Source: Desulforapulum sp034007745 (GTDB taxonomy: Bacteria > Desulfobacterota > Desulfobacteria > Desulfobacterales > Desulfobacteraceae). From it: a stretch of 59,110 bases of DNA. A program made the translations under genes and the position numbers. The stretch lies in NCBI GenBank assembly GCA_034007745.1, contig JAVEQI010000020.1, positions 1-59,110 on the forward strand, given 5' to 3'. The notes beneath the pieces are model-generated. The model saw only the letters and a program-made list of their open reading frames with translations, did no database searches and was not told the origin of the DNA. Below are positions 1-7,007 of the stretch, one piece after another (positions within the stretch are counted from its first letter, which is position 1; the number at the start of each line of letters is the position of its first letter).

Positions 1-821
1 GTGGCGCCCATGTTCAAGGGTGCGAAAAAGCTGCTCCAGTGCCATTTGGCCCAGCCGGGCGCCGACAGGTTGTGGTGGACATCGTCCGGTCGGATGCCGA
101 TCATGACTGCGGTTGAGAGGTGTCCAAGGGGATAGGAGGTGGCTGTATGGCCTACCTTTTTGGGCATTCCTGTGGTGCCCGAGGTGAAGAAACAGATTAG
201 AAGATCGTTGGAACGGGTTTTTGCGGGTTCAGCCGTTTCTGGCTGCTGTTCAATATCACTGAAGCTGACCCAGCCGTCTTTCTCCCCAAGCACCACCTTG
301 ATTTTTGGCTTGACGTTCAGCAGGTCAATGGCCTCGTCCATCAATTCGGTAAAACTCTCGTCCGCAACAATGACATTGGGTGCATAGGATTCGAACCTGA
401 ATTTAAGCTCCCGCATGGTCATGCTGGTGGCGGTGGGTACATTTATCACCCCGCCTTTGATGCAGGCATAGGTGGAAAACCAGGTTTCTGGAACAATGGG
501 AGTCATCATGTACATGTTGTCCCCCTTTTCCACACCCGCTTTGCGCAACAGGTTCAGACATTGATTTCCCTTGGCGGCAAATTCTTTATAGGTGTAGGAC
601 TTTTTTCCCTCTTTGGCGACATCGGCCCAGATGAGGGCAGTATGGTCTCCCCTTTCCTTGACATGGAGTTTTTCGAAAATCTCGTCTGCCCAGTTAAAAT
701 ACTCGGGGAGTTTTTGATGGTTCAGCCGTTCAAAAAAAGCCTTGGCCGCAGCCTCTTTCTGATCGTTGTCAGCCATCAGATTCAGATCCATGACCTCTTT
801 GTATAACATTTCCAAGCCCAT
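1..821 (-). CDS. AMP-forming acyl-CoA synthetase, 3' end cut by window edge
   Basis: Activates a carboxylic acid to its CoA ester through an acyl-AMP. About 273 N-terminal residues are present, open to the window edge. The phosphate-binding loop FFTSGTTGMPKKVGH is clear, and the later SAPGWAKWHW segment resembles medium-chain (ACSM/acetyl-CoA-synthetase-like) members of the ANL family. Start is the ATG at 821, preceded by an AAGGAG-type ribosome site. It is probably controlled by the promoter and palindrome at 931-988. Neighbouring acyl-CoA dehydrogenase and TetR genes suggest fatty or aromatic acid use. The substrate cannot be told from this fragment. Confidence 0.9.
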   Translation of the reverse strand, partial: MGLEMLYKEVMDLNLMADNDQKEAAAKAFFERLNHQKLPEYFNWADEIFEKLHVKERGDHTALIWADVAKEGKKSYTYKEFAAKGNQCLNLLRKAGVEKGDNMYMMTPIVPETWFSTYACIKGGVINVPTATSMTMRELKFRFESYAPNVIVADESFTELMDEAIDLLNVKPKIKVVLGEKDGWVSFSDIEQQPETAEPAKTRSNDLLICFFTSGTTGMPKKVGHTATSYPLGHLSTAVMIGIRPDDVHHNLSAPGWAKWHWSSFFAPLNMGA

Positions 822-930
822 AAAAGTACTCCTTGCAGTTCTGGTTTGCGGTTAACGTACTGTTTGTTTTGTATTTTGTCGCCTGCAACAGTCAATTTTG
901 AGTGGTGTCTTCGGCTGCATCTTTTGCCTA

Positions 931-944
931 ACGAGCGCTCAGTC
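931..944 (-). promoter_or_regulatory. Putative TetR-type operator of the acyl-CoA synthetase
   Basis: On the minus strand this reads GACTGAGCGCTCGT, centred on the perfect palindrome GAGCGCTC. It lies about 15 bases downstream of the -10 of the synthetase promoter, where a bound repressor would block transcription. Nearly the same word, GACTGAGCGCTTGCT, occurs in the same relative place before the carrier gene at 5276-5869. The binding protein is inferred; the TetR at 3083 is the nearest candidate. Confidence 0.55.
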
Positions 945-958
945 TACAACCTAGGGTT

Positions 959-988
959 GATATAGATTAATTCAAATACAATTGTCAA
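959..988 (-). promoter_or_regulatory. Sigma-70-type promoter for the acyl-CoA synthetase
   Basis: Minus-strand TTGACA (983-988) and TATATC (959-964) are separated by 18 bases and point at the ATG at 821. The -35 is a perfect consensus match. Confidence 0.5.
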
Positions 989-1040
989 AGACTTTTTAAT
1001 TTTTTTTGAAGATTGTCCAGATGCTGGAGGGGATTCAGTG

Positions 1041-1073
1041 CAAGAAACTTGAAACTTGAAACAAGAAATAAGG
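1041..1073. repeat. AAACTTGAAACAAGA-type dispersed repeat
   Basis: Short purine-rich repeat (AAACTTGAAACTTGAAACAA core). Related copies lie at 44064-44100 and 49031-49065. In two of the three cases a REP-like palindrome follows within about 60 bases. Confidence 0.5.
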
Positions 1074-1103
1074 AGTCCCTACTCCCTGCTGTCGAGTTTC
1101 CTT

Positions 1104-1143
1104 GTTCGTTGTGTCCGGGAGGACGTGTTGGTTTATAAGAAAC
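1104..1143 (+). repeat. REP-like palindromic element, copy 1
   Basis: Contains TTCGTTGTGTCC, then GGGA, then GGACGTGTTGG, then TTTATAAGAAAC. The GTCC/GGAC arms pair. It sits between two minus-strand genes, just past the stop of the acyl-CoA dehydrogenase. Other copies: 15251-15289, 26380-26420 and 49089-49129. Confidence 0.5.
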
Positions 1144-1188
1144 ACCGCCAACTGTGATTTTTTGACGGAGTTTCTTATAAAAGATTTA

Positions 1189-3000
1189 TCAGCCGGAAAA
1201 GGCTTCGTCGGGCATCTCCATGATGGAGGTGATGTTGGATTTTATCGCCTCCATTCTTCCAAGGGTTGCGGGGATGACGAAACTGAGGAAGTATTCGGCT
1301 GTTTTCACCTGTCCCTGGTAAAAGGCAACGTCTTTTTTCTTGGCCTTGGCAATTTTGGGTGCCGCTACAACGGCCCGCCACAGTTCCATCCATGCCATGC
1401 ATACGTCGCCTGTTACGTCCAGGAAAGGATGGGCAGAGGCAAAGGCGTGGAGAACGTTCTCCGACATGGCAGTGGAGCCCATGTACATGGCGACCTCTCC
1501 TAGTTTGTTGATGGCGTTCTGAAAGGTTTCAGCCATTTTTTCAAGGCCTTCAATCTCCCTGGCAGCTGCAACGGTCTTGTTCATTTCACCCAGAAGATCC
1601 ATAAAGGGTTTTCCCTTTTTAAGGCCGAGTTTGCGGCCCAGAAGATCCATGGCCTGGATGCCGTTGGTTCCCTCGTAGATGCTGGTGATCTTGCAGTCCC
1701 TTAAAAGTTGTTCCTGGGGATATTCCTGGATGAATCCGTAACCGCCGTAGACCTGTATACCCTGGGAGCAAACCTCGAAGGAACGGTCTGTGCAGTAGGA
1801 CTTGACCACCGGTATTAAAAGTTCGATAAGTCCTTCCCATTTCTCCTTATCTTCGGGGGTCGCAGCTGTCTTTGCAAGGTCAAATAAAAATCCTGTGTAG
1901 TAGAGGAGGGAGCGCATTCCATCAACGTTGGCCTTCATGGAGAGCAGCTGTCGCTTGACATCGGGATGGTTGATGATGGCCACAGGTTTGGGATCGGCGT
2001 CAAACATGTTCATGAGGTTGACGCCCTGGACCCGCTCCTTTGCGTAGTTCACGGCATTGATATAGGAGGTGGTGGCAAAGCCGAAACCCTGCATGCCCAC
2101 TCCCAGCCTTGCCTCGTTCATCATTATGAACATGGCCTTCATGCCCTTGTTCTCTTCACCGATGAGTTCGCCGATGCAGTTGCCCTTGGATCCAAAGGCG
2201 AGGGCTGCGGTAGCATTTCCGTGGATGCCCATCTTCTCCTCAAGGCCTGTGCAGACCACGTCGTTTGATTCTCCTGGGCTTCCGTCCGGGTTAATTTTGA
2301 ATTTGGGTACGAGGAAAAGGGAGATCCCCTTGGTACCGGCCGGAGCCCCTTCTATCCTGGCAAGGACCGGGTGGATGATATTTTCCGTAAGATCGTGGTC
2401 CCCGCCTGAGATGAAGATCTTGTTGCCCGTAATTGTGTAGGTGCCGTCATTGTTTAATTTAGCAGTGGTGGTCAAGGCCCCCACATCCGAGCCTGCCTCT
2501 GGTTCGGTAAGGCACATGGTGCCGGCCCACTTGCCCGTGTAGAGGTTTTTCAGATACTTTGTCTTTTGGGCATCGGATCCAAAGACCTCAACGATTTTAC
2601 CTGCACCGTGGGTCAGTCCCGGGTACATCATGAATGCACAGTTGGCGCCGGTAAACATCTCACCCGCAGCAATGGCAAGGACCTTGGGCATACCCTGGCC
2701 GCCGTATTTCGGGTCGTCGCACATGGCAACCCATTCGCCTTCGCAGTAGAGTTTGTAGGGCTTTCTAAAGCATTCCGGAATGGTGACCTTGCCGTTATCC
2801 AGGGTGCATCCCTGCTCGTCACCCTCTTTCTGGGTGGGCAGCACCTCTTTTATGGCAAGGTTTCTGGCCTCGGTCACAACCATGTCCACTGTCTTTTTGT
2901 TGAAGTCCTGAAAATCTTCATGCTTTGCAAGGTCTGCCACCGAAAGCATCTCATGGAGGACAAAGTCCTGATCCCTGCGGTCTGATATTGATTGCGCCAT
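1189..3000 (-). CDS. Acyl-CoA dehydrogenase (long, 603-residue type)
   Basis: FAD enzyme forming the trans-2,3 double bond of acyl-CoA in beta-oxidation, passing electrons to ETF. The conserved TEPEAGSD segment is at residues 165-172. YGGYGF is at 418-423, followed by YEGTNGIQ at 442-449, where the family's usual catalytic Glu sits. At 603 residues it is about 200 longer than short-chain members and carries the extra C-terminal helical domain of the AcdA/FadE-like long type. Start ATG at 3000 follows an AAGGAGAAG ribosome site. It lies directly downstream of the TetR gene on the same strand and could be co-transcribed with it. Chain-length preference is not visible. Confidence 0.95.
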   Translation of the reverse strand: MAQSISDRRDQDFVLHEMLSVADLAKHEDFQDFNKKTVDMVVTEARNLAIKEVLPTQKEGDEQGCTLDNGKVTIPECFRKPYKLYCEGEWVAMCDDPKYGGQGMPKVLAIAAGEMFTGANCAFMMYPGLTHGAGKIVEVFGSDAQKTKYLKNLYTGKWAGTMCLTEPEAGSDVGALTTTAKLNNDGTYTITGNKIFISGGDHDLTENIIHPVLARIEGAPAGTKGISLFLVPKFKINPDGSPGESNDVVCTGLEEKMGIHGNATAALAFGSKGNCIGELIGEENKGMKAMFIMMNEARLGVGMQGFGFATTSYINAVNYAKERVQGVNLMNMFDADPKPVAIINHPDVKRQLLSMKANVDGMRSLLYYTGFLFDLAKTAATPEDKEKWEGLIELLIPVVKSYCTDRSFEVCSQGIQVYGGYGFIQEYPQEQLLRDCKITSIYEGTNGIQAMDLLGRKLGLKKGKPFMDLLGEMNKTVAAAREIEGLEKMAETFQNAINKLGEVAMYMGSTAMSENVLHAFASAHPFLDVTGDVCMAWMELWRAVVAAPKIAKAKKKDVAFYQGQVKTAEYFLSFVIPATLGRMEAIKSNITSIMEMPDEAFSG

Positions 3001-3032
3001 CTTCTTCTCCTTAAGGTTGGTATATTACAAAA

Positions 3033-3093
3033 GCTGTTAGCTTTTAGCTGTTAGCTGTTAGCTATTAGCTAAGGGCGAACAACTAACAGCTAA
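3033..3093. repeat. Heptad (TAGCTGT/TAGCTTT) hairpin repeat
   Basis: Tandem AGCTGTT/AGCTTTT units with perfect 11-base arms at 3051-3061 and 3083-3093. The repeat runs into the end of the TetR gene and supplies its last codons and stop. It fills most of the gap between the TetR and acyl-CoA dehydrogenase genes. Confidence 0.65.
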
Positions 3094-3700
3094 CTCCCTG
3101 TGTAAACATCTCAAAAATCATGTTCAATCTTGTATTTAATTCTTCGTCATCCTCATCCCTGAACATGGAGGCCCAGGATGCTGAGTGGGCAATGTCACTG
3201 AAAACAATGGCAATTTCCTTGGCAGGGTAAGCTTTGAATTCTTTGTCATGTATGCCCTGTTCTAAAATACCTTCAAAAAGATTCACCATCTTCTGGTGCA
3301 TCCTGTTGACCCGTTCGTTGAGTTTCGGCATGAGCACGGCATCAATGTTGCTCCGTTCCGAAATATAGATGCGGATGACCTCATGGTTATTTTTGTAAAA
3401 TTTTGCCTGGGCAAACAGTGCGTCTTTGAGTTTTGTGTGGGCTGTATCTCCGGTTCGCCTGCTCACATCAAGGAAGATGCGCCCCAGTTCCTGAACCTTC
3501 TCCATCACAAGATCGTGGTACATCTGCTGCTTGCCTGAAAAGTATTTGTAAATGGTTCCCAGGGGATATTGGGAATCCTGGCTGATCTGGGCCATGGTGG
3601 TCCCGTGGAATCCCCTTACGGCAAATATGGACAGGGCCGTATCCAGAATTTCCTGGCGGCGACGCTCGTCGTCTCGTTCCTTGCGGGATAGATTTGCCAT
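3083..3700 (-). CDS. TetR/AcrR-family transcriptional repressor
   Basis: DNA-binding dimeric repressor of about 205 residues. The N-terminal helix-turn-helix includes GFHGTTMAQISQDSQYPLG followed by TIYKYFSGKQQMY, the canonical TetR recognition region. The C-terminal ligand domain is not diagnostic. An ATG at 3712 is also possible, but the one at 3700 has GGAG six bases upstream. A strong promoter lies upstream, with a palindrome over its -10, suggesting autorepression. Position beside acyl-CoA dehydrogenase suggests that the effector is an acyl-CoA or fatty acid (inference). The final codons derive from a heptad repeat. Confidence 0.9.
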   Translation of the reverse strand: MANLSRKERDDERRRQEILDTALSIFAVRGFHGTTMAQISQDSQYPLGTIYKYFSGKQQMYHDLVMEKVQELGRIFLDVSRRTGDTAHTKLKDALFAQAKFYKNNHEVIRIYISERSNIDAVLMPKLNERVNRMHQKMVNLFEGILEQGIHDKEFKAYPAKEIAIVFSDIAHSASWASMFRDEDDEELNTRLNMIFEMFTQGVSC

Positions 3701-3725
3701 AAAGCTCTCCATTGTCGTTTCGTTT

Positions 3726-3743
3726 CTAGAATTGACATTCTAG
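3726..3743. promoter_or_regulatory. Palindromic operator in the tetR-dus intergenic region
   Basis: Perfect inverted repeat CTAGAAT-TGAC-ATTCTAG. It covers the -10 of the minus-strand promoter of the TetR gene, as expected for autoregulation, and could also affect the divergent dus gene. Its sequence differs from the GAGCGCTC-type site at 931 and 5935. Confidence 0.6.
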
Positions 3744-3764
3744 CACCAGCCATTAGCTTGTCAA
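3737..3764 (-). promoter_or_regulatory. Sigma-70-type promoter of the TetR gene
   Basis: Minus-strand TTGACA (3759-3764), 16-base spacer, TAGAAT (3737-3742). It faces the TetR gene and its -10 is inside the palindrome. Confidence 0.6.
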
Positions 3765-3778
3765 GTAATTTTTAACAA

Positions 3779-4807
3779 ATGGTGAAAATAATGAAGAAAA
3801 AATTGATACTTGCTCCCCTTCAGGGGTTTACAGATGCGACCTTCAGGCAGGTCTATCCCCGGCATTTTACAGGTTTTGACGAGGCCATGGCTCCGTTTAT
3901 CGCAACAATGGGACAGGCAAAGTTGAAGCCTTCACGGATCAGGGATGTGCTGCCGGAAAACAATCCGGCTCTGCCCGTGGTGCCCCAGATCCTCGGCAAT
4001 GTGGCTGAAGATTTTATCTTTCTTGTCCGATATCTTGCCGATTTCGGATACACCCGGGTGAACTGGAATCTGGGATGTCCCCACTCTAAAATCACAAAAA
4101 AAATGAGGGGCTCGGGCCTTTTGTCCAGGCCCGACTTAATTGAGAGGTTTTTAGAACAGGTGGTGCCTGCCATTCCCTGCTCCCTGTCGGTCAAGGTGAG
4201 GCTCGGTCGAAACAATAGCCAGGAGATTTTCGATCTTTTACCGATTTTCGATCGTTACCCCCTGGACGAGATCATCGTCCATCCAAGAACCGGAGTTCAG
4301 CTATACACGGGCAGGGCCGATGTTGAAGCCTTTGGGCGTGTACAGACCAAGAGCCACCACAACCTTGTCTACAACGGTGATATCACGGATAAGGAGGTCT
4401 TCTGGGACCTTGTGGAGAGGTTTCCTGAAATCAACGGTTTCATGATCGGAAGGGGGGTCCTGGCCGATCCATTCTTGCCCGCAGCAATCCGGGGAGAGGT
4501 TCGGGACCGGTCCATGGATCTTGCCCGCATAAAGGCGTTCCACGACGATCTCTTTACCACCTATGACGGGAATCTCTACGGTCCCTCCCACATTGCCGGA
4601 AGAATGAAAGGCTTCTGGTCCTATCTTGCCCCCTCGTTCAAGGGCGGCGAAAAAAATTTGAAGCAGATATTCAAGTCCAAAAACCGGGATACCTACCTGG
4701 TTCAGACCCAGCGGTTTTTTGACCAGCAGATTCCCTTTTGCCCGGAAAATCGGGACGAATACTCGTCAATTCGTGAATTACCTAAATATGTTTGCTTTGA
4801 CACCTAA
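3779..4807 (+). CDS. tRNA-dihydrouridine synthase family protein
   Basis: FMN- and NADPH-dependent reduction of uridines in tRNA. Flavin-barrel features are visible in order: LAPLQGFTDATFR near the start, NWNLGCPHSK with the usual catalytic Cys at residue 100, SVKVRLG near 137-143, a VHPRTG segment near 166, and IGRGVLADP near 223. At 342 residues it is within the family's usual size. The start is uncertain: an in-frame ATG at 3791 has GGTGA just upstream. It is divergent from the TetR gene and appears to be a stand-alone gene. Dus subtype is not resolved; the TDATFR/WNLGCP pattern is closest to DusC-like proteins. Confidence 0.9.
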   Translation: MVKIMKKKLILAPLQGFTDATFRQVYPRHFTGFDEAMAPFIATMGQAKLKPSRIRDVLPENNPALPVVPQILGNVAEDFIFLVRYLADFGYTRVNWNLGCPHSKITKKMRGSGLLSRPDLIERFLEQVVPAIPCSLSVKVRLGRNNSQEIFDLLPIFDRYPLDEIIVHPRTGVQLYTGRADVEAFGRVQTKSHHNLVYNGDITDKEVFWDLVERFPEINGFMIGRGVLADPFLPAAIRGEVRDRSMDLARIKAFHDDLFTTYDGNLYGPSHIAGRMKGFWSYLAPSFKGGEKNLKQIFKSKNRDTYLVQTQRFFDQQIPFCPENRDEYSSIRELPKYVCFDT

Positions 4808-4815
4808 AAGTTGCA

Positions 4816-4911
4816 AGCGTTAGTTGGCCGGATATGCAAGACGCCGGGCATGAAACTGTAGTCCTCTACCGCAAGTGCCTGGCAACGCAGCAGATCCGGT
4901 CAAATAACGCT
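4816..4911. repeat. 96-bp imperfect palindromic element
   Basis: Terminal arms at 4816-4837 and 4890-4911 pair at 19 of 22 positions. Inside are a second pair (CCGGGCA / TGCCTGG) and a small GTAG/CTAC hairpin, so the whole element could fold into a long stem. It lies 8 bases after the dus stop. It could be a transcript-end structure or a small non-coding mobile element; no protein is encoded. Confidence 0.45.
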
Positions 4912-4914
4912 CCC

Positions 4915-4947
4915 GCAGGGTTCATGGTTTTTAGTTTTGAACCCTGC
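4915..4947 (+). terminator. Terminator-like hairpin downstream of dus
   Basis: Perfect 10-base stem GCAGGGTTCA / TGAACCCTGC with a 13-base loop, followed by ATGTTTTGG. The U-tract is weak. The rest of the gap up to 5185 shows no convincing gene. Confidence 0.45.
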
Positions 4948-5185
4948 ATGTTTTGGTGAGTAGTAAACTTGAAAAATCTATCATAACCAACTGATATAAT
5001 AATTGATTGGTTTAAAAATCAAAATCATGAATGCAGCTTTTAGGTGACACAACGAAGAAGACGAGCTGAAAGATAAGATAATTATTTGTTTCTGAGTCCC
5101 TTAGATAAAATTTAAAAATGAAAATATCCCAACCTGCATTAAGAAATGAGCAGGGGTATTTTCCCTGACACCGGTCATGATAAAG

Positions 5186-5219
5186 AAATGGCAGCGTCCT
5201 TACTCGAACGCTGCCATTT
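5186..5219 (-). terminator. Terminator hairpin downstream of the acetate-type carrier
   Basis: Perfect 12-base stem AAATGGCAGCGT / ACGCTGCCATTT with a 10-base loop, followed on the minus strand by CTTTATC. It lies about 55 bases past the carrier stop. Confidence 0.6.
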
Positions 5220-5275
5220 GATTTTGATATGAAACTATTCAAGGGGGTTGAATCTCAATACCGGCCCCGACGCTG

Positions 5276-5869
5276 CTATTTGGAAAAAGGTCCGGGCAGA
5301 GGTAAAATCGTTCTGCCAAAAGCCGTATTGTTTACCACTGCTCCTGCCGTGTATAAGGCCAGAACTCCTGAGGCAATAAGGGTATAGGCAACCATGGGTT
5401 TGAAGCTTGCCCCGAGAATTCCAAGATCTATGCCAGTTATCAACCAGAGTGCGACGTCTATTAGGACAACGATAAAGAAAAGTGTTTTAGGCCCTTTGAG
5501 ATATGCAGGGGTCACAATCGTCAAAAAAGCGGCACCGGCCAGCCAGCAACAGCCCTCTACATAGGGTAAAGGGGTTATGCCGAAATGGAGCATGAAAAAT
5601 TTTGCGATAACACTGAGGGAGGCTCCAAACATGAAAAATGCAGAGAAAAAGAGGAATACATTGCCGCCTGTAAGGTTGTGATCTTTCAGTTCGATCACTG
5701 CCGTGGTATACTGAACGATGCCTCCTCCTACCAGCCAAGCTGCTAGTAATGGCAAACCTCCCAGGCCTACTTTACCAAGAAAAACTGCCCCAAAACCAAA
5801 AGTCGCTACAGCCAAAGCTGCCAAGCCCGCCGGTCCTGGTGTTGCAAATGAATGAGTCTGTTCAGCCAT
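5276..5869 (-). CDS. GPR1/FUN34/YaaH (AceTr) family acetate/succinate-type transporter
   Basis: Inner-membrane carrier of 197 residues with six predicted helices, the standard size for bacterial SatP-like proteins. The N-terminal TPGPAGLAALAVATF matches the family signature region (consensus NPAPLGL). GGGIVQYTTAVIELKDHNLTG lies between the second and third helices. Likely role is uptake or release of acetate or a similar short acid with protons. Start ATG at 5869 has AAAAGGAG upstream. A TetR-type operator shared with the acyl-CoA synthetase lies upstream, so the two may respond to the same metabolite. The substrate is inferred from the family. Confidence 0.9.
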   Translation of the reverse strand: MAEQTHSFATPGPAGLAALAVATFGFGAVFLGKVGLGGLPLLAAWLVGGGIVQYTTAVIELKDHNLTGGNVFLFFSAFFMFGASLSVIAKFFMLHFGITPLPYVEGCCWLAGAAFLTIVTPAYLKGPKTLFFIVVLIDVALWLITGIDLGILGASFKPMVAYTLIASGVLALYTAGAVVNNTAFGRTILPLPGPFSK

Positions 5870-5934
5870 TGATAATTCTCCTTTTCGTTAAAAGTAAACA
5901 TCTTTAGGAATTGCTTTTGACTGTTAAGGGATGT

Positions 5935-5950
5935 TGAGCAAGCGCTCAGT
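5935..5950 (-). promoter_or_regulatory. Putative TetR-type operator of the acetate-type carrier
   Basis: TGAGC-AAGC-GCTCA palindrome (5935-5948). On the minus strand it reads ACTGAGCGCTTGCT, sharing the word ACTGAGCGCTYGYT with 931-944. Upstream are TTGACA (5989-5994) and TATAGT (5968-5973), although the 15-base spacer is short. The site lies about 17 bases downstream of the -10. Confidence 0.55.
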
Positions 5951-6116
5951 CGCCATATAGATACACGACTATAGAAAATTTAACGGTTTGTCAAATGTTT
6001 TTTTGAATTTTATTCAGCTTGAAAAATTTGACAAATGACCCATTGCATTCCCAGTTGAGGCTTTTTATTTCTGGCTGTCAAGGCAGGGAGGTGAAATGGC
6101 AGGTCCTGTTCTATTT

Positions 6117-6908
6117 TTATTCAGCACCCACGAGTGTTTTTATGGCCTCCATGTAGGCTTTCATGCCCCTGAAAAATATGTCATTGTGGTTTGCATTGGG
6201 AATTTTGACCAGACGTTTGTTTTCTGCCCCGCAGGCATTGTAAAGATCCTCTGCGTCGCTAAAGGGGATGATGTGGTCAAACTCAGCGTGGATGATCAGG
6301 GTTGGTCCTGTCCATTGTTCTATCTTGTCGATATTGCAGAAACCCTCTTCTTCTTTAAATCCCAGGGCATCTGGATCGATGCCGATAACCCTGAGAAGGG
6401 GATCGGCCCTTGCAAAACCGCTCTCAATGATTAGGGATGCAATTGATTCCGGGGATGAGACTGCAAGCTCCAGGGCCGGTGCACTGCCAAGGGATCTGCC
6501 CATGACGGTGAGGGGACCGTTGAACCCCAGGCCGTGCAGGTGGTTCCTTACCCCTTCAAGGATGGGCTGACAATCGGCCATCAGGCTGGATGCCGTGGGA
6601 GTGCCCGTGGATCTGCCGTATCCCCGGTAGTCAACTACGATGAAGTTTATGTCCATGCGGTTGTACAGTCCGCCAATGTCGTCGTAATCCGCCACTATTT
6701 CACCGTTACCGTGGAAAAACAGTATACATGGACTCGTTGTTTTTGTCAGGTGAAAGCAGGCACCAACCGCAGCTGTTCCATCAACGGAAATCATGAGATC
6801 CTTGTGCGTGATTCGACGGTGGGGCTCTTCCCCCCTTGGGTGGAAAAGGTATTGAGCCACTTCCGGTCGATCAAGAACGGTATAATCTGGCCTCGATTGT
6901 TGAGTCAT
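6117..6908 (-). CDS. Alpha/beta hydrolase of unknown substrate
   Basis: Serine hydrolase fold, 263 residues from the ATG at 6908, which has AAAGGAG seven bases upstream; an upstream ATG at 6986 is less likely. Visible landmarks: oxyanion segment FFHGNGE (65-70), DYRGYGRSTG, nucleophile elbow GRSLG (Ser139), likely acid Asp211 in AEFDHIIP and His241 in NANHND. This pattern matches the BEM46/FrsA-like group of cytosolic hydrolases. It is directly downstream of the YcaO-domain gene on the same strand (about 100 bases), so the two may be co-expressed. No signal peptide is seen. Confidence 0.85.
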   Translation of the reverse strand: MTQQSRPDYTVLDRPEVAQYLFHPRGEEPHRRITHKDLMISVDGTAAVGACFHLTKTTSPCILFFHGNGEIVADYDDIGGLYNRMDINFIVVDYRGYGRSTGTPTASSLMADCQPILEGVRNHLHGLGFNGPLTVMGRSLGSAPALELAVSSPESIASLIIESGFARADPLLRVIGIDPDALGFKEEEGFCNIDKIEQWTGPTLIIHAEFDHIIPFSDAEDLYNACGAENKRLVKIPNANHNDIFFRGMKAYMEAIKTLVGAE

Positions 6909-7007
6909 TTTATCTCCTTTCATGGGAAACTCACGCCCTAACATCGCCCCTGGCAGAGTTTCACCATTCGTTGTGGCGGATGCCATTTCTCGCTCCGGCC
7001 GTGCCGG

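Noticed and set aside
561..2985. Several plus-strand open frames of 80-140 codons over the synthetase and dehydrogenase genes
   Set aside because: They are antisense to clearly conserved enzymes and have no recognisable protein features.
4811..4911. Integron attC site (CAAGCGTTAG looks like an attC right core)
   Set aside because: The arms have GTTA on the left and TAAC on the right, the reverse of attC order, and no cassette or integrase is present.
5012..5242. Small minus-strand gene of 76 codons
   Set aside because: No ribosome site or family resemblance, and it covers a terminator hairpin.
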